From an uncultured Caryophanales bacterium (lineage in GTDB: Bacteria; Bacillota_I; Bacilli_A; RF39; UBA660), in assembly GCA_947169395.1 (NCBI GenBank), contig CAMVPJ010000001.1, forward strand, positions 1-64,000: 64,000 bases of DNA, in the 5' to 3' direction. This document shows positions 43,187 through 52,971 of the stretch, piece by piece. Positions within the stretch are counted from its first letter, which is position 1. Each line of letters opens with the position of its first letter. The position numbers were made by a program, and so were the translations under genes. A model generated the notes under the pieces. The model saw nothing but the letters and a program-made list of their open reading frames with translations, was not told the DNA's origin and did no database searches.

Positions 43187-43212
43187 ATTTATATAAGGAA
43201 TAGAGGGATAAC

Positions 43213-44862
43213 ATGGAAAAGTATTATAAGGTTATATGTAACGGTAAAGAGTTAGAATTTAAGGAAGGTACAACATTTAAAGAAATATCTACATATTTCG
43301 AAGAAGATTACCAGTATCCAATATTGGGTGTGAAAGCTAATGAAGATTTTCTAGACTTAGGTAGTACAATTGTAAAAGATAGCGAACTATGTTTCTTTAC
43401 AAAAGCAGATGAATATGGTAATAAGATATATTCTAAATCTGCTAGATTTATACTAATACTTGCTGTAAAGAGAGTGTATGGAACACGCGCAAAGGTAATT
43501 GTTGTTCATTCACAAGATAAAGGAGTTTACTTTAAAATAGAAGGTATTAAGGATTTAAGAGGTGCCGATAAATTAATTAATAAAGAGTTTCAAAATATTG
43601 TAGATAGTGACCTTTTATTTACACGTCTTACAGTGTCAAGGTTAGAAGCAATTAACTTCTTTACTAAGAAGAGAATGTATGATAAAGCAAATATGCTTAA
43701 GTATATTAGTAATACTTATATTAATTTGTATCGTATTGATAATATATATGATTATTTTTATGGTAAGATGGCTTATAGTACATCACAGATTGATATGTTT
43801 GAAGTAAAAAAACTAGATAATGGTTTTGTATTAAAATTACCCACTACTTATAATCCTGATGGTTTTGGTGATGAAGTAAAATATAGTAAACTTCAAGATA
43901 TATTCTTTCAAGCAGTTGATTTTAGTAATAATATAAATATCAAAAATGCATCTGAATTAAATACACGTGTATCAAAAGGTAATGTAGAAGACATAATATT
44001 AATGAGCGAAGCATTTTATGATAGACAACTTATGGATTTAGCTGATGAGATTATTACTAAAAGGTCAAGAGTTATACTTCTTGCTGGACCTTCTTCGAGT
44101 GGAAAAACTACTAGTGCGAAGAAATTAAGTATATTTTTGAAAACTAAAGGTTATAATACAATATCTATTTCACTTGATGATTATTTTACAGATTTATCTA
44201 AAAGGCATAGATTACCTGATGGTAGTTATGATTTTGAATCAATTAAGGCAGTTAATACTACACTTTTTGAAACACAGATTAAATCTTTATTAGAGGGTGA
44301 AGAAGTTAATTTGCCTTACTATGATTTTGAAAAAGGTGTTAGCGCATTTAGAAAGAGTACTACTAAGATAAGTAAGAGTGATATAATTGTAGTTGAAGGA
44401 ATACATGCTTTAAATGATATTTTATTAAACAATATAGAAGATAAGTATAAATTTAAGATTTATATAAGTCCATTATCTAGTATTTGTATTGATTTTCATA
44501 ATCCAATACATGTATCTGATATTAGAAAATTAAGAAGGATTGTAAGAGATTCAAGAAGTAGAGGATTAGGCGCTCTTGAAACACTTAGTATGTGGGCTGA
44601 TATACAAAAAGGAGAAATAGAAAATATTTATCCTTATCAAAATAATGTTGATGCAGCAATAAATTCCTGTTTATCTTATGAACTAGGTGTTTTAAAAACT
44701 TATGCAGAACCTTTACTTTATAGTGTTAAAGAAGATGATCCAGAGTATCCTGAGGCATTAAGGTTAATAAATTTCTTAAATAATTTTTTACCTATACCTA
44801 GTGATGATATTCCAAATGATTCAGTTATAAGAGAATTTATTGGGGGCAGTTGTTTTAAATAA
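43213..44862 (+). CDS. Uridine kinase with ThrRS-like N-terminal domains
   Basis: A 549-residue protein. Residues 1-70 look like a TGS-type beta-grasp ([20 protein letters not shown]), 70-200 resembles the editing/second-additional domain of threonyl-tRNA synthetase, and 270-549 is a uridine kinase/PRK domain with Walker [28 protein letters not shown] and [10 protein letters not shown]. This fusion is common in Clostridia and relatives; the role of the N-terminal part is unknown. It salvages uridine/cytidine to the monophosphates. Confidence 0.85.
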   Translation: MEKYYKVICNGKELEFKEGTTFKEISTYFEEDYQYPILGVKANEDFLDLGSTIVKDSELCFFTKADEYGNKIYSKSARFILILAVKRVYGTRAKVIVVHSQDKGVYFKIEGIKDLRGADKLINKEFQNIVDSDLLFTRLTVSRLEAINFFTKKRMYDKANMLKYISNTYINLYRIDNIYDYFYGKMAYSTSQIDMFEVKKLDNGFVLKLPTTYNPDGFGDEVKYSKLQDIFFQAVDFSNNINIKNASELNTRVSKGNVEDIILMSEAFYDRQLMDLADEIITKRSRVILLAGPSSSGKTTSAKKLSIFLKTKGYNTISISLDDYFTDLSKRHRLPDGSYDFESIKAVNTTLFETQIKSLLEGEEVNLPYYDFEKGVSAFRKSTTKISKSDIIVVEGIHALNDILLNNIEDKYKFKIYISPLSSICIDFHNPIHVSDIRKLRRIVRDSRSRGLGALETLSMWADIQKGEIENIYPYQNNVDAAINSCLSYELGVLKTYAEPLLYSVKEDDPEYPEALRLINFLNNFLPIPSDDIPNDSVIREFIGGSCFK

Positions 44863-44876
44863 GAGAGGATGATAAT

Positions 44877-45884
44877 ATGATTAAAATTGCAATTAATGGT
44901 TTTGGAAGAATAGGAAGATTAACATTTAGACAAATGTTTGGTGATAAGGATTATGAAATAGTAGCTATTAATGACTTAACTAGTCCTGATATGCTTGCTC
45001 ACTTACTTAAGTATGATTCTGCACAAAAAAGATATGAAGGACACACTATTGAATCTACAGATAACTCTATTATCGTAGATGGAAAAGAGATTAAAATTTA
45101 TAAAGAGAGTGATCCTAATAATTTACCTTGGGGAGATCTTGATATTGATGTAGTATTTGAGTGTACAGGTTTTTTTACAAGTAAAGATAAGGCGAGTGCT
45201 CATATTATTGCCGGAGCTAAAAAGGTAATTATATCTGCTCCTGCAGGAGATGATTTAAAGACTATTGTGTATGGAGTTAATGAGGATATACTTGATAGTA
45301 ATGATAAAGTTATTTCGGCTGCTTCATGTACTACTAATTGTCTTGCTCCTATGGCTTATAATTTAAATAATCTATGTATAATTAAAAGTGGTATTATGAC
45401 GACAGTTCATGCTTATACAGGAGATCAAATGTTACTTGATGGACCTCATCGTAAGGGTGATTTAAGGCGTGCTAGAGCAGGAGCTGTTAATATTGTTCCA
45501 AACTCTACAGGAGCTGCTAAAGCTATAGGTAATGTTATACCTGAATTAAAAGGAAAACTTATAGGTTCCGCACAACGTGTACCCGTTCCAACAGGTTCAA
45601 CTACAATACTTGTGGCACTCGTAGAAGGAGAGGATATTACTGTTGATAAAATTAATAATTATATGAAAGAACATAGTAATGAATCATTTGGTTATACAGA
45701 AGAATATTTAGTATCGACTGATATTATTGGTATTACTTGTGGATCATTATTTGATGCAACACAAACTATGGTAAGTAAGATTGATGATAATCATTATCAG
45801 GTACAAGTTGTTGCTTGGTATGATAATGAGGCAAGCTATACATATCAAATGGTTAGAACTGCAAAACATCTTATGAATTTATAA
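44877..45884 (+). CDS. gap: Glyceraldehyde-3-phosphate dehydrogenase
   Basis: A 335-residue glycolytic enzyme. [13 protein letters not shown] binds [13 protein letters not shown] carries the catalytic Cys and the later histidine is in [37 protein letters not shown], read in parts, is also conserved. It stands alone after the uridine kinase gene. Confidence 0.97.
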   Translation: MIKIAINGFGRIGRLTFRQMFGDKDYEIVAINDLTSPDMLAHLLKYDSAQKRYEGHTIESTDNSIIVDGKEIKIYKESDPNNLPWGDLDIDVVFECTGFFTSKDKASAHIIAGAKKVIISAPAGDDLKTIVYGVNEDILDSNDKVISAASCTTNCLAPMAYNLNNLCIIKSGIMTTVHAYTGDQMLLDGPHRKGDLRRARAGAVNIVPNSTGAAKAIGNVIPELKGKLIGSAQRVPVPTGSTTILVALVEGEDITVDKINNYMKEHSNESFGYTEEYLVSTDIIGITCGSLFDATQTMVSKIDDNHYQVQVVAWYDNEASYTYQMVRTAKHLMNL

Positions 45885-45888
45885 GTAA

Positions 45889-45922
45889 AAAAACTATAAT
45901 AAGTTTCATTATTATAGTTTTT
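45889..45922. terminator. Bidirectional terminator between gap and the acidic protein gene
   Basis: A perfect 14-bp inverted repeat (AAAAACTATAATAA with TTATTATAGTTTTT) around a 6-base loop, with A and T ends for both directions. Confidence 0.88.
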
Positions 45923-46301
45923 ATTTGTGCATGTTTATATCGTTTTCACTAGTATATCCATTATCAAAGGCAACTAATTCATCTCTAATTTTTTTTAGCT
46001 CATTTTTATCAGTAATATTTGGAGATGTTGGATCTAGAGCTATAGATGCTTTATCTATCAATTCACTAGGTATGCTTTTATTGTCTTTAGGATCTAATGG
46101 ATTTGGAGTAGCGCCAAGTTCCATAGAATAGTCACCATTTGCATCTCGTGTATATCCTGAAACACCATAATTTGCTTGATCAAACGTCAAATCATCACTA
46201 TCTGATTTTTCATATTTTCCATTATAAACATCAGTATTGTATATTCTGTTATCGACGTTATTTAGATTATCTTTTTTATTGTCTGTGTTTTTATTATTCA
46301 T
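45921..46301 (-). CDS. Small acidic, probably disordered protein of unknown function
   Basis: A 126-residue protein rich in Asn, Asp, Lys and Tyr, with no signal peptide, cysteine or membrane helix. The first 40 residues are highly polar; a more ordered stretch includes YGVSGYTRDANGDYSMELGATPNP. I recognise no family. It is very probably real: AAAGGAGA at normal spacing, a perfect consensus promoter and a shared terminator. Those signals predict strong expression, as for a structural or nucleoid/spore-type small protein. Confidence 0.75.
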   Translation of the reverse strand: MNNKNTDNKKDNLNNVDNRIYNTDVYNGKYEKSDSDDLTFDQANYGVSGYTRDANGDYSMELGATPNPLDPKDNKSIPSELIDKASIALDPTSPNITDKNELKKIRDELVAFDNGYTSENDINMHK

Positions 46302-46323
46302 CTTATTTCTCCTTTCTATTGTA

Positions 46324-46352
46324 ATTATAGCAATTTAAAAATTCATTGTCAA
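46324..46352 (-). promoter_or_regulatory. Consensus promoter of the acidic protein gene
   Basis: On the minus strand TTGACA, exactly 17 bases, TATAAT, with a TG-extended -10. It is one of the two best promoters of the window. Confidence 0.85.
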
Positions 46353-46357
46353 GAATG

Positions 46358-46386
46358 TTGACATTTATAAAGAAATAGTGTAAACT
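46358..46386 (+). promoter_or_regulatory. Promoter of the dockerin-like surface protein gene
   Basis: TTGACA (46358-46363), 17 bases, TAAACT (46381-46386). Its -35 lies 5 bases from that of the divergent gene, so the two may compete. Confidence 0.65.
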
Positions 46387-46412
46387 TTTATATAAGAGTA
46401 GGAGAGATGAGT

Positions 46413-48746
46413 ATGTTTAAGAGAAAAAGTCATGTTGGAAGACCAAGTAATGAAGAATTGAGAAATAGAAAGATAAAAAAGATTATCATGGTAGTTGCGC
46501 CTGTTTTTGTTGTTGCGATGATTGTTGTTGCCGTCGTCACTGGCAATTTAACAGGATTGATGGGAAATTCTACAAGTGTAGATAACAACTTGAAAAAGAA
46601 ACCATATATATTAGGCGATTATAATTTAAGTGGTGGAATAACTATTAATGATTATCAAGGATTAAAGCAATATATTGATGGGCAAAATTTTTTAGATCCA
46701 AAGAAAGATCAATTATTAGTATCTGATATAAATAATGATGGTAAAGTTGACAATAACGATTTAAATATATTAAACGATTATCTAAGTAATAAAAGTTCTT
46801 ATTTTGAACAATATGGTGTAGGGATTAAAAAGGTTTGTCCAGATAACTATTCATTACAAGATGACTATTGTGTATCTGATAAAATTAATTCTAAAGGTTA
46901 CGAGTTTGCGAAAATTAGTTTTGTTGATATTTCTTTGTCTGAAGACAGAAGTAATTATATAGCTAGCATTGGGACAATTGCAAATAATTCAAATATTACT
47001 GGCTATTGTATTACAAGCAATAAGGATGTTTGTAATTGGCAAAACAATAATGTTATAAATATAAAAAATGAATCATCTAATTCTATAAAATCTAATTGGT
47101 GTTATAATAAGGGCGGAGAAAACATTACACTCTATATATCAGTTAGGAGTGAGATAAGTGGTGTTGAAAACATTGATACTGTAACAAAAAGTTTTAGATG
47201 CTTAGCAAATAATGATATTAGCCCTATTTCTGAATATTATTGCGGAAATGGATATGAAAGGGTAGGAGACGGTCCAACAGCAACATGCCAGAAAAAGACA
47301 GAAACATATGAATATACGTGTGGTAATGGGTATGAAAAGGTAGGAGATGGTCCAACAGCAAAATGTCAAAAAGTTGTTAGCTATTCTTATGATTGCCGAA
47401 AAGGATATACCAAGGTAGGAGATGGCCCAACGGCAACGTGTACTAAAAAATCTGGATTTGAATATGTGTGTAATGAAGGCGAAGTTGGTAAATGGCAGGG
47501 TTCAAGGTATGTTTGTCAAAAAAAATCTGGAATAAAATATAGCTGTGACTCTGGATATGAAAAGGTAGGAGATGGTCCAACAGCAACATGCCAGAAGGAG
47601 TATTATGAATATACGTGTGCTGATGGGTATGAAAAAGTAGGAGACGGCCCAACAGCAACGTGTCAAAAAGTAGTTGGTAAAGGATATACGTGTGGTAATG
47701 GGTATGAAAAGGTAGGAGATGGTCCAACAGCAAAATGTCAAAAAGAGTATTATGAGTATGGTTGCGATTCTGGATATGCAAAAGTGGGAGATGGCCCAAC
47801 AGCAACATGTCAGAAAACAGTTAACTATTCTTATGAGTGTCCAAAAGGATATACCAAAGTAGGAGACGGTGCAAATGCAAAGTGTCAAAAAGCGGATGGT
47901 TATTCATATTATTGTCCTAGAGAATATACCAAGGTAGGAGATGGCCCAACGGCAACATGTCAAACAATAATTAATTTTTCGTACAAATGTCAAAATGGAT
48001 ATCATCTTGTTGGAGACGGTCCAACAGCAACATGTCAGAAGGTTATTAGTTATAAGTATGATTGTCAAAATGGATACAAAAAAGTAGGAGACGGTCCAAC
48101 AGCAACATGTCAAAAGGAGAATGGATATTCATATCATTGCCCAAATAATTATAAATTAATGGGTACAAAATGTATTAAAACTTATTCTGCAAAGAAGATT
48201 CCGGGTGTTTCTAAGTATCAATGTACTAGCGGTGGAACATTAAATGGAACTAAGTGCTCAATAACTAAAAATGCTACTAAAAAGATACAATATAAAACTG
48301 CAAAAACTAAAAAAATTCCAGTTTATGATACAAAATCTACTATTAAAAAACCAAATTATAAAACAATAGGTGTTTCTAAAATTGAAAATATTATAACAAA
48401 AAAAGCAACTAAGAAAGCTAATGTTGTTACAAAAAAGGCAAATAAAGTTAGAAAATATAATACTGTAAATGCTAAGTTAACTAATACATATAGTTATATA
48501 CAGATAACTAGGACAAAAAAATACATGACAAAAGCAATTAAGGAAGAACAATTATATACGTATGTTGATCCCAAAAAACAGGAGCGTATTATTAATAGTA
48601 AATTAAGATCAACTCCTGTATATGCTACTGTTGAAGCACAGAAAAAGCCAATTTATATGTACGATAGTATTAAGGTTCGTTACATGTGTCCTGCTGGGTA
48701 TATAATGCAAGGCAGTAATAAAAATCGTTATTGTTCTAAATCTTAA
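46413..48746 (+). CDS. Surface protein with dockerin-like domain and 12-13 Cys repeats
   Basis: A 777-residue protein with a basic cytoplasmic start, one membrane helix (about 25-46), a dockerin-like pair of calcium loops (GDYNLSGGITINDYQGL and SDINNDGKVDNNDLNIL, about 65-130), a 140-residue domain, then tandem units of 24-27 residues built on YxCxxGYxKVGDGPTATC. A long Lys/Thr/Tyr-rich region (about 595-755) and a last Cys pair follow. Two cysteines per repeat suggest one disulfide each. The Lys-rich part with repeated K-K-P/V-Y units could bind wall polymers. I chose ATG 46413 for spacing from AGGAGAG. The role is probably adhesion or docking. Confidence 0.7.
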   Translation: MFKRKSHVGRPSNEELRNRKIKKIIMVVAPVFVVAMIVVAVVTGNLTGLMGNSTSVDNNLKKKPYILGDYNLSGGITINDYQGLKQYIDGQNFLDPKKDQLLVSDINNDGKVDNNDLNILNDYLSNKSSYFEQYGVGIKKVCPDNYSLQDDYCVSDKINSKGYEFAKISFVDISLSEDRSNYIASIGTIANNSNITGYCITSNKDVCNWQNNNVINIKNESSNSIKSNWCYNKGGENITLYISVRSEISGVENIDTVTKSFRCLANNDISPISEYYCGNGYERVGDGPTATCQKKTETYEYTCGNGYEKVGDGPTAKCQKVVSYSYDCRKGYTKVGDGPTATCTKKSGFEYVCNEGEVGKWQGSRYVCQKKSGIKYSCDSGYEKVGDGPTATCQKEYYEYTCADGYEKVGDGPTATCQKVVGKGYTCGNGYEKVGDGPTAKCQKEYYEYGCDSGYAKVGDGPTATCQKTVNYSYECPKGYTKVGDGANAKCQKADGYSYYCPREYTKVGDGPTATCQTIINFSYKCQNGYHLVGDGPTATCQKVISYKYDCQNGYKKVGDGPTATCQKENGYSYHCPNNYKLMGTKCIKTYSAKKIPGVSKYQCTSGGTLNGTKCSITKNATKKIQYKTAKTKKIPVYDTKSTIKKPNYKTIGVSKIENIITKKATKKANVVTKKANKVRKYNTVNAKLTNTYSYIQITRTKKYMTKAIKEEQLYTYVDPKKQERIINSKLRSTPVYATVEAQKKPIYMYDSIKVRYMCPAGYIMQGSNKNRYCSKS
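47241..48110 (+). repeat. Tandem repeats encoding Cys-rich units
   Basis: Twelve head-to-tail units of mostly 72-81 bases. The core GTAGGAGATGGTCCAACAGC recurs with few changes; unit 4 is divergent and a decayed thirteenth ends near 48171. The near-identity of several units at DNA level suggests recent expansion and copy-number variation. Confidence 0.85.
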
Positions 48747-48836
48747 CTTTTAATGATTATTAAAATATGTGTATGAGTCATTAAATGTTATACATATGAA
48801 AATAGTACCAAAAAAGAAGTATGTAATTAGTTTTGT

Positions 48837-48867
48837 AAAGGAATTCGGATAGAGTTCCTTTTTTTTC
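48837..48867 (+). terminator. Terminator of the dockerin-like gene
   Basis: AAAGGAA and TTCCTTT form a 7-bp stem followed by a T run, about 90 bases after the stop codon. Confidence 0.75.
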
Positions 48868-48898
48868 TATTTCATGGTACAATAGCACCGGTGATTTG

Positions 48899-49936
48899 AT
48901 GAAAACGGAAATAATAAGAACTGATGATTTTAATTATGAACTACCTACTAATTTAATTGCGCAATCTCCTTTAGAAAAGAGAGATTCATCTAAGTTAATG
49001 ATATTAGATAAAACTACTGGTGATATTAAACATAGTAAGTTTGATAGTATTATAGATGAACTATCTAGTAATGATATTTTAGTTATGAATGATACTAAAG
49101 TAATTCCAGCCCGTCTTTATGGAATAAAAGAGGATACTAATGCTGCAATAGAAATACTTATGTTAAAGGAAGAGTCTAAAGATATATGGCAGTGTTTAGT
49201 AAAGCCTGCAAAAAGAATCAAAGTTGGAACTATTGTTAGTTTTTCAGATAAATTAAAAGCAGAATGTGTTGAAGTTAGAGATGAAGGTATCAGAGTATTT
49301 AAGCTAATATATGACGGTATACTATATGAAATATTAGATGAATTAGGTGAGATGCCACTTCCTCCTTATATACATGAGAAGTTAAGTGATAAAGATAGAT
49401 ATCAAACTGTATATGCAAAAAATATAGGAAGTGCGGCTGCACCTACTGCTGGATTACACTTTACAAAGGAATTAATGGATAAGATTAAAGAAAAGGGAAT
49501 AAAGATTGTATTTATTACTCTTCATGTCGGTCTTGGTACGTTTAGACCTGTTAATGTTGAAGATGTAACTAAACATAAGATGCATAGTGAGTTTTATTCT
49601 ATGGATAGTGTTACTGCTGATATTTTAAATGAAGCTAAAAAAGAGGGAAAACGAATAATAAGTGTAGGAACGACAACTACTAGAACGCTTGAAACTATTA
49701 TGAGCGAGTATGGATGTTTTAAGGAGTGTAGTGGATTTACTGATATATTTATCTATCCTGGTTATAGATTTAAAGGTATTGATGCTTTAATAACTAATTT
49801 TCATTTACCTAAATCAACGCTTTTAATGCTTGTAAGTGCACTTGCTTCTAAAGATATTATTATGAATGCATATAGCGAGGCAATAAAGAATAATTATCGT
49901 TTCTTCTCGTTTGGCGATAGTATGTTTATAAGGTGA
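48899..49936 (+). CDS. queA: tRNA preQ1(34) ribosyltransferase-isomerase QueA
   Basis: A 345-residue enzyme that transfers the ribose of S-adenosylmethionine to preQ1 in tRNA on the way to queuosine. [24 protein letters not shown], read in parts, [22 protein letters not shown] and [11 protein letters not shown] are family hallmarks. GGTGAT precedes ATG 48899. It begins a compact run with the next genes. Confidence 0.96.
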   Translation: MKTEIIRTDDFNYELPTNLIAQSPLEKRDSSKLMILDKTTGDIKHSKFDSIIDELSSNDILVMNDTKVIPARLYGIKEDTNAAIEILMLKEESKDIWQCLVKPAKRIKVGTIVSFSDKLKAECVEVRDEGIRVFKLIYDGILYEILDELGEMPLPPYIHEKLSDKDRYQTVYAKNIGSAAAPTAGLHFTKELMDKIKEKGIKIVFITLHVGLGTFRPVNVEDVTKHKMHSEFYSMDSVTADILNEAKKEGKRIISVGTTTTRTLETIMSEYGCFKECSGFTDIFIYPGYRFKGIDALITNFHLPKSTLLMLVSALASKDIIMNAYSEAIKNNYRFFSFGDSMFIR

Positions 49937-49939
49937 TTT

Positions 49940-50998
49940 ATGACTGATTATGATTTTTTTGAACAACATATAGCTGATGTGCTTAGTAAGCTTAATAAAT
50001 ATTTAAATATAATATGTAATGAGTTAGAAAAGAAGGATAGTTTTTTACTTAATTACTCATCACTTATAGATTATCTATCTCAAGGTATTATAACTAAGCT
50101 TAAAGATAGCGTTGATTATAGATTATATGATAAAAAATCTAACTTAACTTTTATGGATGTATATAATCTTGCGCGTGATGTTATAGAAAGTATTAATCCT
50201 AAGTATTTAAGAGATTATGATAAAATACTTGATAATGGAATCTTAAATTTTGATTATGAAAATAATCAAAATCCTAGTAGTTTTACATATGATTATGATA
50301 CTAATAAAATGTCTATTAATATTAATCGAAGTTTCAGCTATAGAGATGTAATTACATTAATACATGAATATTTTCATTATACTAATTATTCTGAAAATTA
50401 TTCTATTAATCAAAATATATTAACAGAGTTTATATCTATCTATTTTGAAACATATACAATAAATTATTTGAGAGGTATTGGTATATCTGATGAAGATATA
50501 AATTCATATGATAGATTAGATGACTTAATTAAAAACTATGAATTATTTAAACCTTATAGTGAGATTATTACAATTTTTAATAATTATGGTGGTGTGGATG
50601 AATATTGCATTGATAAGTATTGTGAAAGAAATGAGAATGCTAATTATTATTTTGTAATTCAAAAGTCTTTGGTCTTATCATTTGTTCTGGAAGTTATTGA
50701 ACATAATTATTATGAGTCTGAAAGTAAAGATTTTAGTCTTGAAGAAAACTTGTCAGAAATGTTTAAGGATAATTATAAGTATATAATAGGAATTATTTTT
50801 ACATTTTATGCAATAGATAATGTAGATAAAGAATCTATTGTACTATTAAATGATAATATAAATACAAAAGAGTTAGGAGATATTGATACTGCTGAGCTTT
50901 TAAATATGATTGGTATAAATATTAATGATGGTAGTTTTATTGATAAAGTTGTTGAGTCAATAAGAAAGTTTGTTAAAAGTAGCGAGAAACAAAGGTGA
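49940..50998 (+). CDS. Putative zinc metallopeptidase (HExxH), family not recognised
   Basis: A 352-residue soluble protein. LIHEYFHYTNY supplies an HExxH zinc site, and TEFISIYFETY about 22 residues later could give the third, glutamate ligand, as in M3-like gluzincins. The rest is helical and Asp/Tyr/Asn-rich and unlike families I know. It lies between queA and miaA with 3-base gaps, so it is co-expressed with tRNA modification genes, without an obvious link in function. Confidence 0.55.
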   Translation: MTDYDFFEQHIADVLSKLNKYLNIICNELEKKDSFLLNYSSLIDYLSQGIITKLKDSVDYRLYDKKSNLTFMDVYNLARDVIESINPKYLRDYDKILDNGILNFDYENNQNPSSFTYDYDTNKMSININRSFSYRDVITLIHEYFHYTNYSENYSINQNILTEFISIYFETYTINYLRGIGISDEDINSYDRLDDLIKNYELFKPYSEIITIFNNYGGVDEYCIDKYCERNENANYYFVIQKSLVLSFVLEVIEHNYYESESKDFSLEENLSEMFKDNYKYIIGIIFTFYAIDNVDKESIVLLNDNINTKELGDIDTAELLNMIGININDGSFIDKVVESIRKFVKSSEKQR

Positions 50999-51001
50999 TT
51001 T

Positions 51002-51877
51002 ATGGTAATAGTTATATTAGGACCTACTTGCGTAGGTAAGACTAAATTAAGTGTAGAACTTGCAAAGAAGATTAATGGTGAGATTATTAATGCTGATTCT
51101 ACTCAAGTATATAGAGGCTTAGATATTGCAACTGCAAAGGTAACTGAAGAAGAAAAAGAAAAAATTGTTCATCATTTATTTGATATAAAAGATATTACTG
51201 AGGATTATACAGTTTTTGATTATCAAAAAGATTGTAGATTATGTATAGATGATATAATTAAAAGAGGTAAAACCCCAATATTAGTAGGAGGAACTGGTCT
51301 ATATATTAAAGCTGCTTTATATGATTATGAATTTATAAATGATGATAATAATACTTATGATGAGTTAAGTAATGATGAGTTATATAATAAAGTAATTGCT
51401 ATGGATAAAGATAATACTATTCATAAGAATAATCGTAAAAGATTAGTTAGAGCTTTAAATTATATGGAGTCTACTAAGTTACCTTATAGCAAAAAAGATA
51501 AGACAGATAAGCTACTTTATGATACATTATTTATTGGACTTACTACTGATAGAAAACTACTTTATGATAGAATTAATAAAAGAGTAGATGGAATGGTTAA
51601 CTTAGGACTATTAGATGAAGCAAAGAAAGTATTTGATAGTAATATTAGAACTAAAGCAGTATTAACGCCAATAGGATATAAAGAGTTGTTTTCATACTTT
51701 GAAGGCAATGATAATTTAGATAATTGTTTGGATAAAATTAAACAAAATAGTAGACATTATGCTAAAAGACAATATACATTTTTTAATCATCAATTAGATG
51801 TTAAATGGTTTAATGTAGATTTTGATAATTTTAATAATACTGTTATTGATGTATTAAATTATGTAAATAAAATATAG
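51002..51877 (+). CDS. miaA: tRNA dimethylallyltransferase MiaA
   Basis: A 291-residue enzyme that prenylates adenosine 37 of tRNAs reading UNN codons. P-loop GPTCVGKTKLSVELA, NADSTQVYRGLDIATAK, FDYQKD and GGTGLYIKA are typical, as is QNSRHYAKRQYTFF near the end. It starts 3 bases after the putative peptidase gene. Confidence 0.96.
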   Translation: MVIVILGPTCVGKTKLSVELAKKINGEIINADSTQVYRGLDIATAKVTEEEKEKIVHHLFDIKDITEDYTVFDYQKDCRLCIDDIIKRGKTPILVGGTGLYIKAALYDYEFINDDNNTYDELSNDELYNKVIAMDKDNTIHKNNRKRLVRALNYMESTKLPYSKKDKTDKLLYDTLFIGLTTDRKLLYDRINKRVDGMVNLGLLDEAKKVFDSNIRTKAVLTPIGYKELFSYFEGNDNLDNCLDKIKQNSRHYAKRQYTFFNHQLDVKWFNVDFDNFNNTVIDVLNYVNKI

Positions 51878-51912
51878 CTAAGAATTACAGGTTTGTAGAA
51901 AGAAGATGTATT

Positions 51913-52959
51913 ATGAATAATAAATTAAATATAGAATACATTGATGAAAGTATTTATGACACATTAACTAATGTTTATAAAGATAATTATACAGTTGAAG
52001 ATTGTGTAATAGTTAGAACAACAGACGTATTTCCAAAAAATAGAGTTGTTATAACACCTTTAAATGGTGGAGCATATGGTTTTGGTAGATCTGTTATTCT
52101 AGAAGAAATCATAAGAAAGAAAATAAAGACTGATTATCCTAATTTAGATGATGCTAGTTTCTTGAAAAAGCTAGATGAATTTAATATTTTTTATGATATT
52201 CCAAGGCCTACAATTCATTATACAATTAATGGATTAGTATCATCGCATGTTTATGGAAATTTTGCTAATAAACCTTTTATTATTATTGATTTATTAAAGT
52301 ATCATATTAATGATAAATCATTAGTAGGATTAAGAGTAGAAGATACGTATTTTAATGATAATATGCAATTATCTGATTCATCTATTATAATGATTTCTCA
52401 AGATTACTTCGATGCTAATAAAAACAATTTAGAATTTCTAGAATCTTTACAAGGATTTAATGTTATAGTGTTTTCAGGTGATGAAACTAAAGCAGTAGAA
52501 TATGTGTTAAGGAAACTAGGTTATAATGCCTTTGAAATAAATAATCATGGGTATACAAATTCTTTTGAACGTAATAGTGATGAAAGACGTATGATTAATT
52601 TTTTACAAAACTTTGCGAATACTAATAATATATCTCAAGATAGACACTGTTATTCTACATCTTATATAGAAGAAAGAAAGTTAATGGTTGAATGTGCAGA
52701 AAAAAGAGAAAAAGAGTATTTATTATATATATTAGATAATTCTTTAGATAATTCTTTAACACCTGATGAATTAAGGGACCATATAGTATACGCGATTAGT
52801 AACTGCTATGATATATCATATTTAAGAGATAGTAAAAATATATCTGAATTAATAGATAAAATTGGATTGGATAATTTAAAGAGACTGACTGATGAGTATA
52901 ATAATAAGTGTGTAAAAGAAAGGGTAAATGTAAATAATTCGAGTATTGGAACTATTTAA
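51913..52959 (+). CDS. Conserved-looking hypothetical protein
   Basis: A 348-residue soluble protein with no signal peptide or membrane helix. It begins NKLNIEYIDESIYDTL; a central VIVFSGDETKAVEYVLRKLGYNAFEINNHGY has the feel of an alpha/beta domain. I recognise no family. The ribosome-binding site (AGAAAGAAGATG region) is weak, so expression is probably low or coupled to miaA. Confidence 0.6.
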   Translation: MNNKLNIEYIDESIYDTLTNVYKDNYTVEDCVIVRTTDVFPKNRVVITPLNGGAYGFGRSVILEEIIRKKIKTDYPNLDDASFLKKLDEFNIFYDIPRPTIHYTINGLVSSHVYGNFANKPFIIIDLLKYHINDKSLVGLRVEDTYFNDNMQLSDSSIIMISQDYFDANKNNLEFLESLQGFNVIVFSGDETKAVEYVLRKLGYNAFEINNHGYTNSFERNSDERRMINFLQNFANTNNISQDRHCYSTSYIEERKLMVECAEKREKEYLLYILDNSLDNSLTPDELRDHIVYAISNCYDISYLRDSKNISELIDKIGLDNLKRLTDEYNNKCVKERVNVNNSSIGTI

Positions 52960-52971
52960 TTATTATGAATT

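Noticed and set aside
47241..48110. CRISPR array
   Set aside because: The repeats are contiguous and in frame within a coding gene; there are no unique spacers of constant length.
47443..48113. Three minus-strand open frames with His/Leu/Cys-rich repeats inside the surface protein gene
   Set aside because: They are reverse readings of the tandem repeats, without start signals.
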